From contig NC_014098.1 of NCBI RefSeq assembly GCF_000092905.1, forward strand, positions 930,001 to 994,000: DNA of 64,000 bases, written 5' to 3'. Positions 1 through 12,768 of the stretch are shown here, in pieces. Made by a program: the position numbers and the translations under genes. A model generated the notes under the pieces. It did not search any database and was not told where the DNA came from. It saw only the letters and a program-made list of their open reading frames with translations. Each line of letters starts with the position of its first letter. The stretch's first letter is position 1. Source of the stretch: Kyrpidia tusciae DSM 2912. Its GTDB lineage: Bacteria; Bacillota; Bacilli; Kyrpidiales; Kyrpidiaceae.

Positions 1-436
1 AACCCTGAATTCGGAGGGCGTCGTCCATATCTTTGAGGGGGAAAACCCCTTCCAGGTCCCGTCCTTCCCACTGGGGAAAAATGGCGTGTCCCCCGGTGGC
101 GATGAGGAGGGTGTCGTAAGAGAAGCGCTTCTCGCTTCCCTCGGCCAGATCTTTCACGATCACCGCGTTTTCTTCGGGCAGAATCTTCGTGACCTCGTGG
201 CGGATGAAAACCTCGATGCGGTACTTGTCCCGAAACTCCTCGGGGGTGCGGGCGATTAAATTCCTGGCCTCCGGCACCACGCCCCCGATGAGATACGGAA
301 GGCCGCACTGGGCGTAGGAGAGGGTCGATCCCTTTTCAAAGGCGAGGATTTCCGCGTCCGGTTGCAGGCGGCGGATTTGCGACGCGGCGCTCATCCCCGC
401 TGCGTCCCCGCCGATGATGACAAAGCGTTTTCTCAT
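1..436 (-). CDS. CoA-disulfide reductase-like FAD/NAD(P) oxidoreductase (partial, 3' end outside window)
   Basis: The minus-strand reading frame starts with ATG at 436-434 after an AAAGGGG ribosome site and runs off the left edge. The N-terminus has an FAD-binding dinucleotide fold (IIGGDAAGMSAA), then a segment reading SYAQCGLPYLIGG, where the cysteine in the C-G-L-P-Y context is the redox cysteine typical of the NADH oxidase/CoA-disulfide reductase branch of the pyridine nucleotide-disulfide oxidoreductases. A later LLIATGG motif fits the second FAD contact. About 145 residues are visible, so the NAD(P) and dimerisation domains are missing from view. Family known; exact substrate (CoA disulfide, oxygen or polysulfide) cannot be decided from this fragment. 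Confidence 0.8.
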   Translation of the reverse strand, partial: MRKRFVIIGGDAAGMSAASQIRRLQPDAEILAFEKGSTLSYAQCGLPYLIGGVVPEARNLIARTPEEFRDKYRIEVFIRHEVTKILPEENAVIVKDLAEGSEKRFSYDTLLIATGGHAIFPQWEGRDLEGVFPLKDMDDALRIQG

Positions 437-560
437 TGTTTTCAGCCCCTTTCGCTCCTCTTTATACTACCCGAGGTACGGCGGGACACACAACGGGGGA
501 TGAGGGATGGGCCGCCCACTCGTTTTCGGAAGGCTGTTCTTTTAAGCCAACGGCGCGCCG

Positions 561-2567
561 TTACGGTCGGTCAAGAAATTTCACGTTACCGGTCAAGGCG
601 TCGATATATTGGATGAGGTGAGCGGGATCGAACTCGTAGATGAGTTGTGCCTGGGGAGCGACTTGATTGCCCAACTCCGGCCAGCGATAGATCAAGTGAA
701 TCGGTTGATTTTGCATGAAAATCTCTTTGGCCTTGTCTGCGGCAAGGGTATTGACATTGTCGGGCAGGGCAAGGCTCGGTGCCGGCGGGATGGAGAATCC
801 CACCACGTGCCCGGTGGTGGCATCGACGCTCACCAGGTAGCTGTGATCGGCGATGGGCACCCCCTGATGAAGGGGGAAGAAGGCGTAGAGATAGACCGGA
901 ATTGGCTGGAAAAGATTGTTCGGATCTTTAGCGGGATCATACCAGTCCGGCAGCCGTCGCGGGTTGGACAAGTCGGTTACCCGGGCCAGTTGAAGGCTCT
1001 GTGTGCCGCCCGGCAAGACCTGCTGGAGAAAAGCGACGGCCTTCGCTTCTCCCTCCCGGGTCGTGACGGTCGCCGGCTTACCCCGCAGGGCTTCAAAATT
1101 CATGTTCACGGTGACCAAATGGCCAGCGGCATCGAGGACCGCCGTGATCTCTTTCTGCGGCACTGATTCCGTATGCGCACTGGGCGTCGGGGTGCCAGGG
1201 TTTGATCCCGGCGAACTGTCAGAAGACTGGGGAGGCAGCTGGGTCCAGGTGTAGATCTTGTATCCGTCCCCGAAGGCCGATTCCCCGGGCAGCGTTCGGG
1301 AGCGGAAGGTCATCCCGGACAGATCGATCTGCATGAGTTTAGCCAAAAGGCGCTCGGCACTTTGTCGGTCTGTGGCCACTAGGGTATCACCCCGCCCGTT
1401 TGCCTCGTAGGTGCGGTTAATCGTAGTGCTCACCAAGGAGGGGTATACCCATTGCACCGGCTTTCCGGTGAAGGCGTCCACGGCAGCCACATTGCCGGCA
1501 AAATAACCGAGAATCGGTTGGTAGGTCGGCACGGCTTGCCCCTGGGCGTTGAACTGGAATGGCGATTCCAGATACTGTTTCTCCAGTTGAAGTTGATCGG
1601 ACAAAGCGCGGCGGGCCTGGTCCGCGGAGATCACCCCGGTGGGTTTTGGCAACTTGGAGCTGTCGAAAGGCCGTTCGATGCGCATCTGGACTACGTGACC
1701 GAATGGGTCGACGGAGATGTGAATCGAATTTTGTGGGAACAGGATCCCGTTTACTTTCTCGCCAAAACGCACATCGGCGTAGCGCCAGTCAAGGCGAGTT
1801 TGTCCGGCAAGGGAGCCGGCCGGGTTTGGTGAAGAATCGCTTTGGGGTCCGGGGGCGGCGTCCTCCGGCCTCACCGTCGGCCCTGTGGTTGGACCCGGGT
1901 CTGCGCTCGGGGGCGGCACGGGACCGGTGATCTGGGTCTCACTGAAGGAGTTCACGTCAACGAAAGCCCAATCTGGAAAGGGAGGGGGAATCGTTTGTAA
2001 AAACTGGGAAGCGACCTTCACGGCCATCTGGGTATCCACCGGTTGATCGCCGGCCCAAGCCGGATTATTTCGCGAGAACCCAAGTATATCTCCGGTGAAG
2101 GCGTCGACGTCAGCGTGAAGGATATCCACGGGCGGGGAGGATGGGTCCCGGGGTATCGACAGGTCTGCCGCTGAAAACGTCAGATTCCAAGTGGGCACAA
2201 CTGTCCCGCCCGCGCGTGGCAAAATCTCCGGGGGAAGACCCTGTGGATTGTAAAATGCCCGCACGTAGGGGAGCTCCTTCAGGCCGCCGAAAAGGGCGCG
2301 CACCCGGGCCACCGCCTTTTCTTCCGGCAAAGCGTCTGGCGGTGGAGGGGTGCGCTCGGGAGGTCCCAGAAACCGCAGGCCCGCGGAGGAGCCGTCCTTT
2401 GTGGCGGGCGAGGTGGGGGCCGCCGAGAGGGTGACGACACTCCGGGGTGCCGAGACGGAGGTGAGATCGGCGGCCTGGGCCGAACTGGTGTCGAGGGCAA
2501 TCGGGGATCCGAGGGTGACGACGACCAGAGCGGCGGCGGACCAGGTGGTGGTGCGATGGAGGTCCAT
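561..2567 (-). CDS. secreted YcdB/YcdC-domain repeat protein
   Basis: This 668-residue protein has an N-terminal signal peptide (basic start, hydrophobic residues about 10-25, then an Ala-rich cleavage region). The mature part repeats a signature of the form V/I-D-A-x-T-G-x-V (for example VDAFTGDILGF, VDAFTGKPVQW, VDATTGHVVGF and IDALTGNVKF at the C-terminus), spaced roughly every 80-120 residues. This is the PepSY-like YcdB/YcdC repeat found in exported proteins of spore-forming Bacillota. Proline/serine-rich linkers lie near residues 225-260 and 445-470. It is monocistronic, with a GAGGAG ribosome site and its own promoter upstream. The biochemical role of the family is unknown; binding or inhibition of extracellular peptidases is only a suggestion from the PepSY relation. 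Confidence 0.75.
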   Translation of the reverse strand: MDLHRTTTWSAAALVVVTLGSPIALDTSSAQAADLTSVSAPRSVVTLSAAPTSPATKDGSSAGLRFLGPPERTPPPPDALPEEKAVARVRALFGGLKELPYVRAFYNPQGLPPEILPRAGGTVVPTWNLTFSAADLSIPRDPSSPPVDILHADVDAFTGDILGFSRNNPAWAGDQPVDTQMAVKVASQFLQTIPPPFPDWAFVDVNSFSETQITGPVPPPSADPGPTTGPTVRPEDAAPGPQSDSSPNPAGSLAGQTRLDWRYADVRFGEKVNGILFPQNSIHISVDPFGHVVQMRIERPFDSSKLPKPTGVISADQARRALSDQLQLEKQYLESPFQFNAQGQAVPTYQPILGYFAGNVAAVDAFTGKPVQWVYPSLVSTTINRTYEANGRGDTLVATDRQSAERLLAKLMQIDLSGMTFRSRTLPGESAFGDGYKIYTWTQLPPQSSDSSPGSNPGTPTPSAHTESVPQKEITAVLDAAGHLVTVNMNFEALRGKPATVTTREGEAKAVAFLQQVLPGGTQSLQLARVTDLSNPRRLPDWYDPAKDPNNLFQPIPVYLYAFFPLHQGVPIADHSYLVSVDATTGHVVGFSIPPAPSLALPDNVNTLAADKAKEIFMQNQPIHLIYRWPELGNQVAPQAQLIYEFDPAHLIQYIDALTGNVKFLDRP

Positions 2568-2630
2568 TTTGTATAGTCTCCTCTCTCATTGGAATATGAT
2601 CGACGATTAGCACATTTTGGCATCGTCTTT

Positions 2631-2660
2631 ATTGTATCGTTAGCTGTGGAGTCCGGTCAA
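2631..2660 (-). promoter_or_regulatory. sigma-A-type promoter for the YcdB-like gene
   Basis: On the minus strand TTGACC (2660-2655) and TACAAT (2636-2631) are separated by 18 nt, giving a start about 55 nt upstream of the ATG at 2567. Five of six bases match consensus in each box. Confidence 0.55.
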
Positions 2661-3133
2661 CTGACGGAGGGAGTCCGCGAGGATGCCCTGCAAAGGGATC
2701 ACCTCGCACCACCTGCGCAAGGAATTTCCGCATGCCATATGTAGTGCGGTTTAACGTGAGCGGGGGTGTGGCCGGTGGAAGAATATGGGCCGTCGAAAAT
2801 CGAGGGGGGTGGTGTGTCCACCTTTTGAAAAACTACTTCATAAAAATGTATGCGGCAGGGAGACATTGGACAGAGTAATCGGAAACCTTGTCTGGTACCG
2901 TCAAATCTCCGGGCAACGCGGGTGGCGGTGTCCCTGTGTGCTGCGGCGGGCCGATCATCGATGTGAGGGCGGAGTCGCCGCCCCGCGGCCTCCGGGGGGG
3001 CGAGGAGCGGCTGGCTCCGGCATTCGGCCGCATTCGCCCGCATTGGCCGGTAAAAAATCGCGCATTCCCGAGCGTGCGGGCGCATATGGGCGAATGAGGC
3101 CGGTTGCCCTGGCGAATCCGGGGATCACCCGGG
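2661..3133. other. non-coding spacer upstream of the rRNA operon
   Basis: No open frame here has a ribosome site together with a recognisable product. The left part (about 2700-2880) is less GC-rich; the right part (2960-3110) is very GC-rich and carries the short repeats described separately. The stretch probably holds upstream control sequences of the rRNA promoters. Confidence 0.5.
3020..3096. repeat. short tandem and inverted repeats upstream of rRNA promoters
   Basis: Three adjacent 10-mers, GCATTCGGCC, GCATTCGCCC and GCATTGGCCG (3020-3049), are followed by a related GCATTCCCGA (3062-3071). The 9-mer CATTCGCCC at 3031-3039 has a perfect inverted copy GGGCGAATG at 3088-3096. They end about 40 nt upstream of the first rRNA -35 box, a position suited to a DNA-binding protein, but no known factor is recognised. 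Confidence 0.45.
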
Positions 3134-3163
3134 TTGAGTCCGGGCCCTCCGCGGGCCTATAAT
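3134..3163 (+). promoter_or_regulatory. rRNA operon promoter P1
   Basis: TTGAGT (3134-3139) and a perfect TATAAT (3158-3163) with an 18-nt GC-rich spacer lie about 190 nt before the 16S gene. The orientation and the strong -10 box fit the distal promoter of a tandem rRNA pair. Confidence 0.65.
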
Positions 3164-3250
3164 CATCTTCGCTGCCCCGATGGGCTCACCCCCGGGGCGG
3201 CCGGGAAGCGATGCGCGGCGGAGGCCGCGGGCGTTTCCACGAACTACCGG

Positions 3251-3279
3251 TTGCATCATCGACCGGGATGTGATAGAGT
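3251..3279 (+). promoter_or_regulatory. rRNA operon promoter P2
   Basis: TTGCAT (3251-3256) and TAGAGT (3274-3279) are separated by 17 nt. The predicted start lies about 65 nt before mature 16S and upstream of the 16S processing stem, as expected for the proximal promoter of an rRNA operon. Confidence 0.55.
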
Positions 3280-3312
3280 ATCTCTTGTCGCCGCTTCAAG
3301 CGGCACCTCGAT

Positions 3313-3335
3313 CCTTGAGAATCAAACAGTACGCC
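3313..3335 (+). other. left arm of the 16S processing stem
   Basis: This leader segment is complementary to 4932-4954 after the 16S gene: 18 consecutive pairs, then one mismatch and further pairs. Together they form the long helix that loops out pre-16S and is cut by RNase III in Bacillota. Confidence 0.8.
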
Positions 3336-3354
3336 ACTTCAAGCCCGGATGAAT

Positions 3355-4900
<1,546 letters not shown>

Positions 4901-4931
4901 GGGAGCAAGGCAAGGCGAAGGGGTTGGGGTG

Positions 4932-4954
4932 GGCGTACTGTTTGATTCTGAGGG
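4932..4954 (+). other. right arm of the 16S processing stem
   Basis: This is the reverse complement of 3313-3335 (18 perfect consecutive pairs). It lies in the roughly 100-nt 16S-23S spacer, which contains no tRNA gene. Confidence 0.8.
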
Positions 4955-4973
4955 AGCGAGGCTCTCTCTTGTT

Positions 4974-5000
4974 CCTTGAGAACTGAAAAGCCACGCAGCG

Positions 5001-5008
<8 letters not shown>
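4974..5008 (+). other. left arm of the 23S processing stem
   Basis: The segment pairs with 7949-7984 after 23S. The middle part (GTGGCTTTTC on the right arm) is perfect, and the flanks contain G-U pairs and a small bulge. It overlaps the first few mature 23S bases, as in other Bacillota operons. Confidence 0.7.
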
Positions 5009-7948
<2,940 letters not shown>

Positions 7949-7952
<4 letters not shown>

Positions 7953-7984
7953 CTTGCGCTGTGGTGGCTTTTCGGTTTTGAGGG
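7949..7984 (+). other. right arm of the 23S processing stem
   Basis: This is complementary to 4974-5008 and completes the helix enclosing pre-23S. It lies in the short 23S-5S spacer. Confidence 0.7.
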
Positions 7985-7992
7985 AACGAGGG

Positions 7993-8108
7993 TCGGGTGA
8001 CGAGAGCGGAGGGGAAACACCTGTGCCCATCCCGAACACAGAAGTGAAGTCCTCCAGCGCCGATGGTACTTGGGCCGCCGGGCCCTGGGAGAGTAGGACG
8101 TTGCCGGG
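7993..8108 (+). rRNA. rrf: 5S ribosomal RNA
   Basis: The approximately 116-nt gene contains the conserved CCCGAACACAGAAGT and CGCCGATGGTA segments, and its ends pair (GGTGACG with CGTTGCC). It follows 23S by about 40 nt and is followed closely by a terminator, so it is the last gene of the operon. Confidence 0.95.
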
Positions 8109-8120
8109 CGCGTTCCCGCA

Positions 8121-8151
8121 AGCCCCGCAGGTAACCACCTGCGGGGCTTTG
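8121..8151 (+). terminator. rRNA operon terminator
   Basis: A perfect 12-bp GC-rich stem (AGCCCCGCAGGT / ACCTGCGGGGCT) with an AACC loop lies right after 5S. The T tract is short (TTTGAT), so it is a strong hairpin with a weak U run. Confidence 0.8.
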
Positions 8152-8289
8152 ATATGTACTTTCAAAGATCTCTCGGGTTGAGGGCATCCGCCGGGATGGC
8201 GAATGAGTAGCTTTGAATCGGCATAGGCGTGGATTCAACCCTTCCCGGGCATAATACTTCCGAGTGTCGACCGAGGGAGGGATTGGCCG

Positions 8290-9168
8290 ATGCAGGTGGT
8301 GTTGCGTCCGGAACTTCGAACCGCCGGTGGGGAATCATTGGGGATTTTTTTGTCTCACCGCTGGATAGGAGATGTATATCTCGTCTATCGAGAAGGGCAT
8401 TTACTGACCGGGACGATCCAGTTGGACAGCGGGAAATTACCCGATGATCAGGTTGACGCGGTGGTGAGTCACATTCAAGACTACGTGGCGGGCTTGGCCG
8501 GGGCGCTGGACATCAACGATGCCACAGTGGTGATGATGTACGGAGATATCGATCCGGTCTTGGAAGGTCCAGCGACTTGGACTGGTCATCGCGAGGAAAA
8601 TGAAGCAGAACACGACTCCGCCCCAGACACTTCCGGGGCGAATCGCAAAGAGGCGCGCAAAACCGCCAAAGGTGAAATTGTAAATGGGTCGGCTCCCGAG
8701 GATCAGGACGAACAATACGGAGACGAAGGCCCCGAATATGATCTGGATGGTTTTCAAACCTCGTCCTGGCGCGGGGTCTCCGCCGACCCTTCCGCGGAGT
8801 CCAACAAGGAATCCGCGAAAAACCGGCTGTCGGCCAATGATCGGTCGCCGAAACGCCGGCGTCGGAATCGGGACCGACGTCAAACTCTGCATCTCTCTCT
8901 CTATAAAGAAGAGGGAAGTCACACCAAATATCATCTCCATAACGGTCATCATGAACCGATCGGCCTGGTGGCGGTGGATGAGTTGGATAACAGCGTGACG
9001 GGTCGGGTGGAATTCTGGCAGCCGCCGGGCAAGGCGACGACCAACCAAGTGGCGAGGTTATTGGCCAGAGAGTTTGCAGACGGCGACGTGCAGCGGGTCA
9101 GTTTTACGATGAACTACATGGATGAACATCTGGGAGATATGCACTTGGAAAAACAACCCCTCCATTAG
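8290..9168 (+). CDS. uncharacterised protein with two similar domains joined by a charged linker
   Basis: The 292-residue product starts with ATG at 8290 after GAGGGAGGG. I do not recognise a named family. Residues about 20-90 and about 210-290 look like two copies of one fold: each has a strand ending in TG-T/R-I/V, then a Gly-Lys turn, a Gln-Val-containing helix, and a final strand ending in MMYGD or MNYMD. The linker (about 95-200) is highly charged, acidic first and then Arg-rich (KRRRRNRDRR). There is no signal peptide or membrane segment. It is a single gene after the rRNA terminator, with no operon partner to suggest a role. Confidence 0.65.
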   Translation: MQVVLRPELRTAGGESLGIFLSHRWIGDVYLVYREGHLLTGTIQLDSGKLPDDQVDAVVSHIQDYVAGLAGALDINDATVVMMYGDIDPVLEGPATWTGHREENEAEHDSAPDTSGANRKEARKTAKGEIVNGSAPEDQDEQYGDEGPEYDLDGFQTSSWRGVSADPSAESNKESAKNRLSANDRSPKRRRRNRDRRQTLHLSLYKEEGSHTKYHLHNGHHEPIGLVAVDELDNSVTGRVEFWQPPGKATTNQVARLLAREFADGDVQRVSFTMNYMDEHLGDMHLEKQPLH

Positions 9169-9215
9169 TGCCCTGATGCGGCCGCACCGTTTATCCGCCG
9201 GGCGGCCGCGCTCTA

Positions 9216-9224
9216 TGTTATAAT
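9216..9224 (+). promoter_or_regulatory. extended -10 promoter for the following dehydrogenase gene
   Basis: TG-T-TATAAT (9216-9224) forms an extended -10 element; no convincing -35 box lies 17-18 nt upstream. The predicted start is about 28 nt before the ATG at 9259. Confidence 0.45.
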
Positions 9225-9258
9225 GCGAGAAGAATAATCGGTCAGGGACAGGACTGGG

Positions 9259-10161
9259 ATGGGGGGAATGATGCCCGTGCGGGTCGGGTTTGTCGGAGTG
9301 GGGACTATGGGAGCCCCCATGGCGCGCCGTCTCAAAGGAGCCGGATTTGAGACTCTTTTTTTTGCGCGCCGCCAGGCGGTCATCGAAACATTACAGGCAG
9401 AAGGGCTGCACTATGTTCAAAATCTGCGGGATTTGGCCGCCCAGACCGACGTGGTCTTGATGTGTTTGCCCGACGATGCCGTCGTAGACGCAGTGGGTTC
9501 AGTCGTTCTCTCTGCCATGAAGGCCGGAGGGGTGGTGGTGGATCACAGTACGGTCAGCCCCTATACCTCGCGGAGGCTGGCGGCAGAAGCGAAAAGACGA
9601 GGGATTTCTCATCTCGATGCGCCGATCAGCGGCGGTCCGATGGGGGCGGAAGCGGGCACCCTGGCCATCATGGTAGGTGGCGAGGAAGAAGCGTTTCGCC
9701 GCTGCCATCCTTTATTCGAGGCCATGGGCCGGCATATTTTCTACCTCGGCCCCAGCGGAGCGGGCAACATTGCTAAGCTTGTGAATCAACTAATCATCGG
9801 GATCACCCAAGAGGCCTTGGTGGAAGGCTTTGTCCTGGGAAGTCGAATGGGTCTCGATCCGAAATTGCTTTATGACGTCTTGGCCGTATCCACCGGGGAG
9901 AGCGCAATGTTGCACCGGAGTATCCCGAATTGTATTTTACAGAGGGATTTTACTCCAAAATTCACTGTGGATTTGCTTTACAAGGATCTTCGCCTGGCCA
10001 ATGACCTCGGCCGGGGTGAAGGGATTCGCCTCCTGGAAGGGGCTGTGGCCGAGCAAGTGTTTCGGGAGGCGGCCGCGGAGGGCCTGGGCTCGGAAGATAT
10101 TTCCGCTTTGGTGAAACCACTGGAACGCCAGGCCGGGGTTGTCGTGGAAAAACGGTCGTGA
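9259..10161 (+). CDS. 3-hydroxyisobutyrate dehydrogenase-family NAD(P)-dependent oxidoreductase
   Basis: The 300-residue protein has an N-terminal Rossmann motif GFVGVGTMGAPMARRL, the family substrate-binding segment DAPISGGPMGAEAGTL near residue 120, and GAGNIAKLVNQ near residue 170, whose lysine is the catalytic residue of beta-hydroxyacid dehydrogenases. The C-terminal helical domain is complete. The substrate is not readable: 3-hydroxyisobutyrate, tartronate semialdehyde or a related short acid are all possible. Alternative ATG codons occur at 9268 and 9271; 9259 was kept because AGGA lies five bases before it. The next gene, hom, has its own promoter. Confidence 0.8.
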   Translation: MGGMMPVRVGFVGVGTMGAPMARRLKGAGFETLFFARRQAVIETLQAEGLHYVQNLRDLAAQTDVVLMCLPDDAVVDAVGSVVLSAMKAGGVVVDHSTVSPYTSRRLAAEAKRRGISHLDAPISGGPMGAEAGTLAIMVGGEEEAFRRCHPLFEAMGRHIFYLGPSGAGNIAKLVNQLIIGITQEALVEGFVLGSRMGLDPKLLYDVLAVSTGESAMLHRSIPNCILQRDFTPKFTVDLLYKDLRLANDLGRGEGIRLLEGAVAEQVFREAAAEGLGSEDISALVKPLERQAGVVVEKRS

Positions 10162-10205
10162 TCAGCGGTTTTGGGGAAATGGAGAGTTGTTCCGGCGTTT
10201 CCCCC

Positions 10206-10234
10206 TTGGCGAATTCCGAGACTCGATATATAAT
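10206..10234 (+). promoter_or_regulatory. promoter of hom
   Basis: TTGGCG (10206-10211) and a perfect TATAAT (10229-10234) with 17 nt between them predict a start near 10241, inside the inverted repeat listed next. Confidence 0.6.
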
Positions 10235-10273
10235 GTCTACCGTGTATGGATGACTGTTCATTCACGGTAGACA
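10234..10273. promoter_or_regulatory. perfect 11-bp inverted repeat over the hom transcription start
   Basis: TGTCTACCGTG (10234-10244) and CACGGTAGACA (10263-10273) are exact inverted copies with an 18-nt gap. The left arm begins at the last base of the -10 box. It could be an operator for a dimeric repressor; as RNA only part of the left arm would be transcribed, which makes a DNA site more likely than a hairpin. Confidence 0.5.
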
Positions 10274-10307
10274 AATGGATCGGCGCGTCCATGGGGGGAT
10301 GAGGAAG

Positions 10308-11603
10308 ATGAAACGGGATGTTGTACGTGTCGGCTTGATGGGGCTCGGGACGGTAGGCACGGGGGTGTACAGGGTGTTGCAGCGCAATGCGGAAGATATT
10401 GCGCTGCGGGCGGGCATTCCTGTGCGGATCGAGAAGATCGCCGTGCGCGATCCTGGGAAAGAGCGGACTGTGGACGTGCCGAAGGATCTGTTGACCACGG
10501 ATGCCGACAGCTTGGTCGACGACCCCGACCTGGATATCATCGTCGAGGTCATGGGGGGCATGGACCATACCCTCGAGCTTTTGTTGCGGGCCCTGCGCAA
10601 CGGAAAGAGCGTCGTGACGGCCAACAAAGACTTGATCGCCGAGCACGGCCGGATCCTTTTGGAGACGGCGGAAGCGCACCGGTGCGATTTGCTGTTTGAG
10701 GCCAGCGTTGCGGGGGGAATCCCCATCGTTCGACCTTTGAAACAGTGTCTCGCCGGCAACCGGATTTCGGAAATCATGGGCATTATCAATGGGACCACCA
10801 ATTATATTTTGACGAAGATGACCGAAGAAGGCTCGGATTTTGCGACGGCCCTTCACCAAGCGCAGCAATTGGGGTACGCCGAAGCGGATCCGACGTCAGA
10901 TGTGGAAGGATACGACGCGGCGCGGAAAATCGCGATTCTGGCGTCTCTGGCGTTCAATTCCTGGGTGGTGTTCCCGCAGGTGGATGTCACCGGAATTACC
11001 GAAGTGACAGACCGGGATATCCGGTACGCCGGGGAGTTGGGGTACATCATCAAATTGTTGGCCGTTGCCAAACAGGACGAGGCGGAGGAGGCGATCGAGA
11101 TCGCCGTACGGCCGACCTTGGTGCCCCGGGATCATCCCTTGGCCGCGGTGGGAGGTGCGTATAACGCGATTTTTGTCCGGGGGGACGCCATTGGCCAAGC
11201 GATGTTCCACGGCCTGGGGGCAGGGGAGTTGCCCACCGCCAGTGCGGTGGCCGGGGATGTGGTGGAAGCGGTGCGGAATCTCCGGGACGGGGTGCGGGGC
11301 CGAATGCTGTGTCCCTGCTATCGGCGGAAGACGATCAAACCCATCGAGGACACCCGTTCACGGTTTTATTTGCGGGCCCTGGTGGTGGACCGTCCCGGGG
11401 TGCTCGGCGCGGTTGCCACAGTACTCGGGCAGTACGGGGTCAGCATCGCCTCGATGTTGCAAAAGTCCTCCCAAGGAGATCTGGCGGAAATCGTCGTGGT
11501 TACCCATTCGGTCCGCCAGGGGAATTTGATGGACGCGGTGGCCCGTTTGCGGGATCACGAAGTGGTGCATACGGTGCACGCGCCTTTGCACGTGGAACAT
11601 TAG
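10308..11603 (+). CDS. hom: homoserine dehydrogenase
   Basis: It reduces aspartate semialdehyde to homoserine, the branch point to threonine and methionine. The 431-residue protein has the NAD(P) motif GLMGLGTVGTGVY at the N-terminus, the catalytic-domain segments EASVAGGIPIVRPL and GIINGTTNYILTKM (about residues 135-170), and a C-terminal ACT domain (LVVDRPGVLGAVATVLGQYG) for feedback by an amino acid. The start at 10308 gives the usual MKRDVVRVGL N-terminus; ATG codons at 10275 and 10299 are in frame. thrC and thrB do not follow. The strong promoter with an overlapping palindrome suggests specific transcriptional control. Confidence 0.95.
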   Translation: MKRDVVRVGLMGLGTVGTGVYRVLQRNAEDIALRAGIPVRIEKIAVRDPGKERTVDVPKDLLTTDADSLVDDPDLDIIVEVMGGMDHTLELLLRALRNGKSVVTANKDLIAEHGRILLETAEAHRCDLLFEASVAGGIPIVRPLKQCLAGNRISEIMGIINGTTNYILTKMTEEGSDFATALHQAQQLGYAEADPTSDVEGYDAARKIAILASLAFNSWVVFPQVDVTGITEVTDRDIRYAGELGYIIKLLAVAKQDEAEEAIEIAVRPTLVPRDHPLAAVGGAYNAIFVRGDAIGQAMFHGLGAGELPTASAVAGDVVEAVRNLRDGVRGRMLCPCYRRKTIKPIEDTRSRFYLRALVVDRPGVLGAVATVLGQYGVSIASMLQKSSQGDLAEIVVVTHSVRQGNLMDAVARLRDHEVVHTVHAPLHVEH

Positions 11604-11658
11604 GCGTCTCGCGGGCTGGGGCAGTCCGGGGGGCCTCACGGATGGGTGGACGTCAATC

Positions 11659-12768
11659 ATGCCTGGAACGGTCGTCGTAAAAATCGGCAGCAGCTCGTTG
11701 ATGGAAGGGAATCACTTACACACCGGAAACATGGAGGCGGCGGCAGATCAACTGAGCGCATTGATGAAGGACGGGTGGAAGGCCGTTCTGGTCAGCTCCG
11801 GAGCGGTGGCGGCGGGGCGGATGCGCCTGGGTCTTCCGGCCGAGGGACTTACCATTCCCGAGAAGCAGGCTGCGGCCGCCGTGGGCCAGGGCGTCCTGAT
11901 GCAAGCGTACGAGCGGATTTTTGAACGGCGCGGGATCATTATCGCCCAGGTTCTGCTCACCCGGGACGTGATGGGGGAGCGTCGCAGGTATGTCCATGCC
12001 CGGAACACCCTCATGACCTTGTTGCATCATCGGGTCCTTCCTATTGTGAATGAAAACGACACCGTGGCGGTGGAGGAGATCCGCTTCGGGGACAACGATG
12101 CCCTGTCAGCCCAGGTGGCGGTGATGGTGGACGCAGATCTTCTGGTCCTGCTGACAGATACGGACGGGCTTTACACCGCCGACCCCCGGGTCGATGCCGG
12201 CGCCGTTCGGATTCCCAGGCTGGTGGAGATCACTCCGCAAATTTGGCGGGCGGCGGGCCGAACCCGCTCCCGGGTGGGTACCGGGGGCATGCGTTCGAAG
12301 CTGCAGGCGGCGAGAATCGCTTCCTCCACCGGGATTCCCACCGTTATCGCGTCGGCCAGGCGGCCCCGGGCGGTTCTCGACGCAGTGGAAGGCAAAGATG
12401 GAGGGACGTATGTCGAGCCGCAGCCCCACATCCGGGGACGGAAGCGGTGGATCGCTTATAGTTCCGCCCCCCGGGGTCGCCTCATCGTAGACGAAGGCGC
12501 GGTGAGGGCGCTTTGCCGGGACGGACGAAGTCTACTTGCTCCGGGACTGTTGGATGTTCAGGGATCCTTCTCGGCCGGGGACGTGGTCAGCATTGTGGGA
12601 CCGGACGGCCGGGAGATCGCCCGGGGCGTCGTGAACTACGACGCCAGGGATTTACAAAATGTCCGGGGATTGCGCAGTCAGGATATCCGGGAGATGGGTG
12701 TGGCAGCCCGAAAACCGGAAGTGGTTCATCGGGACGATTTGGTGATCATGGAGGAGGGATGGAAGTGA
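11659..12768 (+). CDS. proB: glutamate 5-kinase
   Basis: It phosphorylates glutamate as the first step of proline synthesis. The 369-residue protein has an amino-acid-kinase domain (VVKIGSSSL at the N-terminus, VSSGAVAAG near residue 45, NENDTVAVEEIRFGDND near 135 and TDTDGLYTADPR near 170) and a C-terminal PUA domain (about 275-355). The GTGGMRSKLQAA segment is the family kinase signature. The gene lies 55 nt after hom and overlaps proA, so the two proline genes are translationally coupled. Confidence 0.95.
   Translation: MPGTVVVKIGSSSLMEGNHLHTGNMEAAADQLSALMKDGWKAVLVSSGAVAAGRMRLGLPAEGLTIPEKQAAAAVGQGVLMQAYERIFERRGIIIAQVLLTRDVMGERRRYVHARNTLMTLLHHRVLPIVNENDTVAVEEIRFGDNDALSAQVAVMVDADLLVLLTDTDGLYTADPRVDAGAVRIPRLVEITPQIWRAAGRTRSRVGTGGMRSKLQAARIASSTGIPTVIASARRPRAVLDAVEGKDGGTYVEPQPHIRGRKRWIAYSSAPRGRLIVDEGAVRALCRDGRSLLAPGLLDVQGSFSAGDVVSIVGPDGREIARGVVNYDARDLQNVRGLRSQDIREMGVAARKPEVVHRDDLVIMEEGWK

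Noticed and set aside
2661-3133. Small genes in the region before the rRNA promoters
   Set aside because: The frames on both strands overlap each other, have skewed Arg/Pro/Gly composition typical of GC-rich noise and no ribosome sites.
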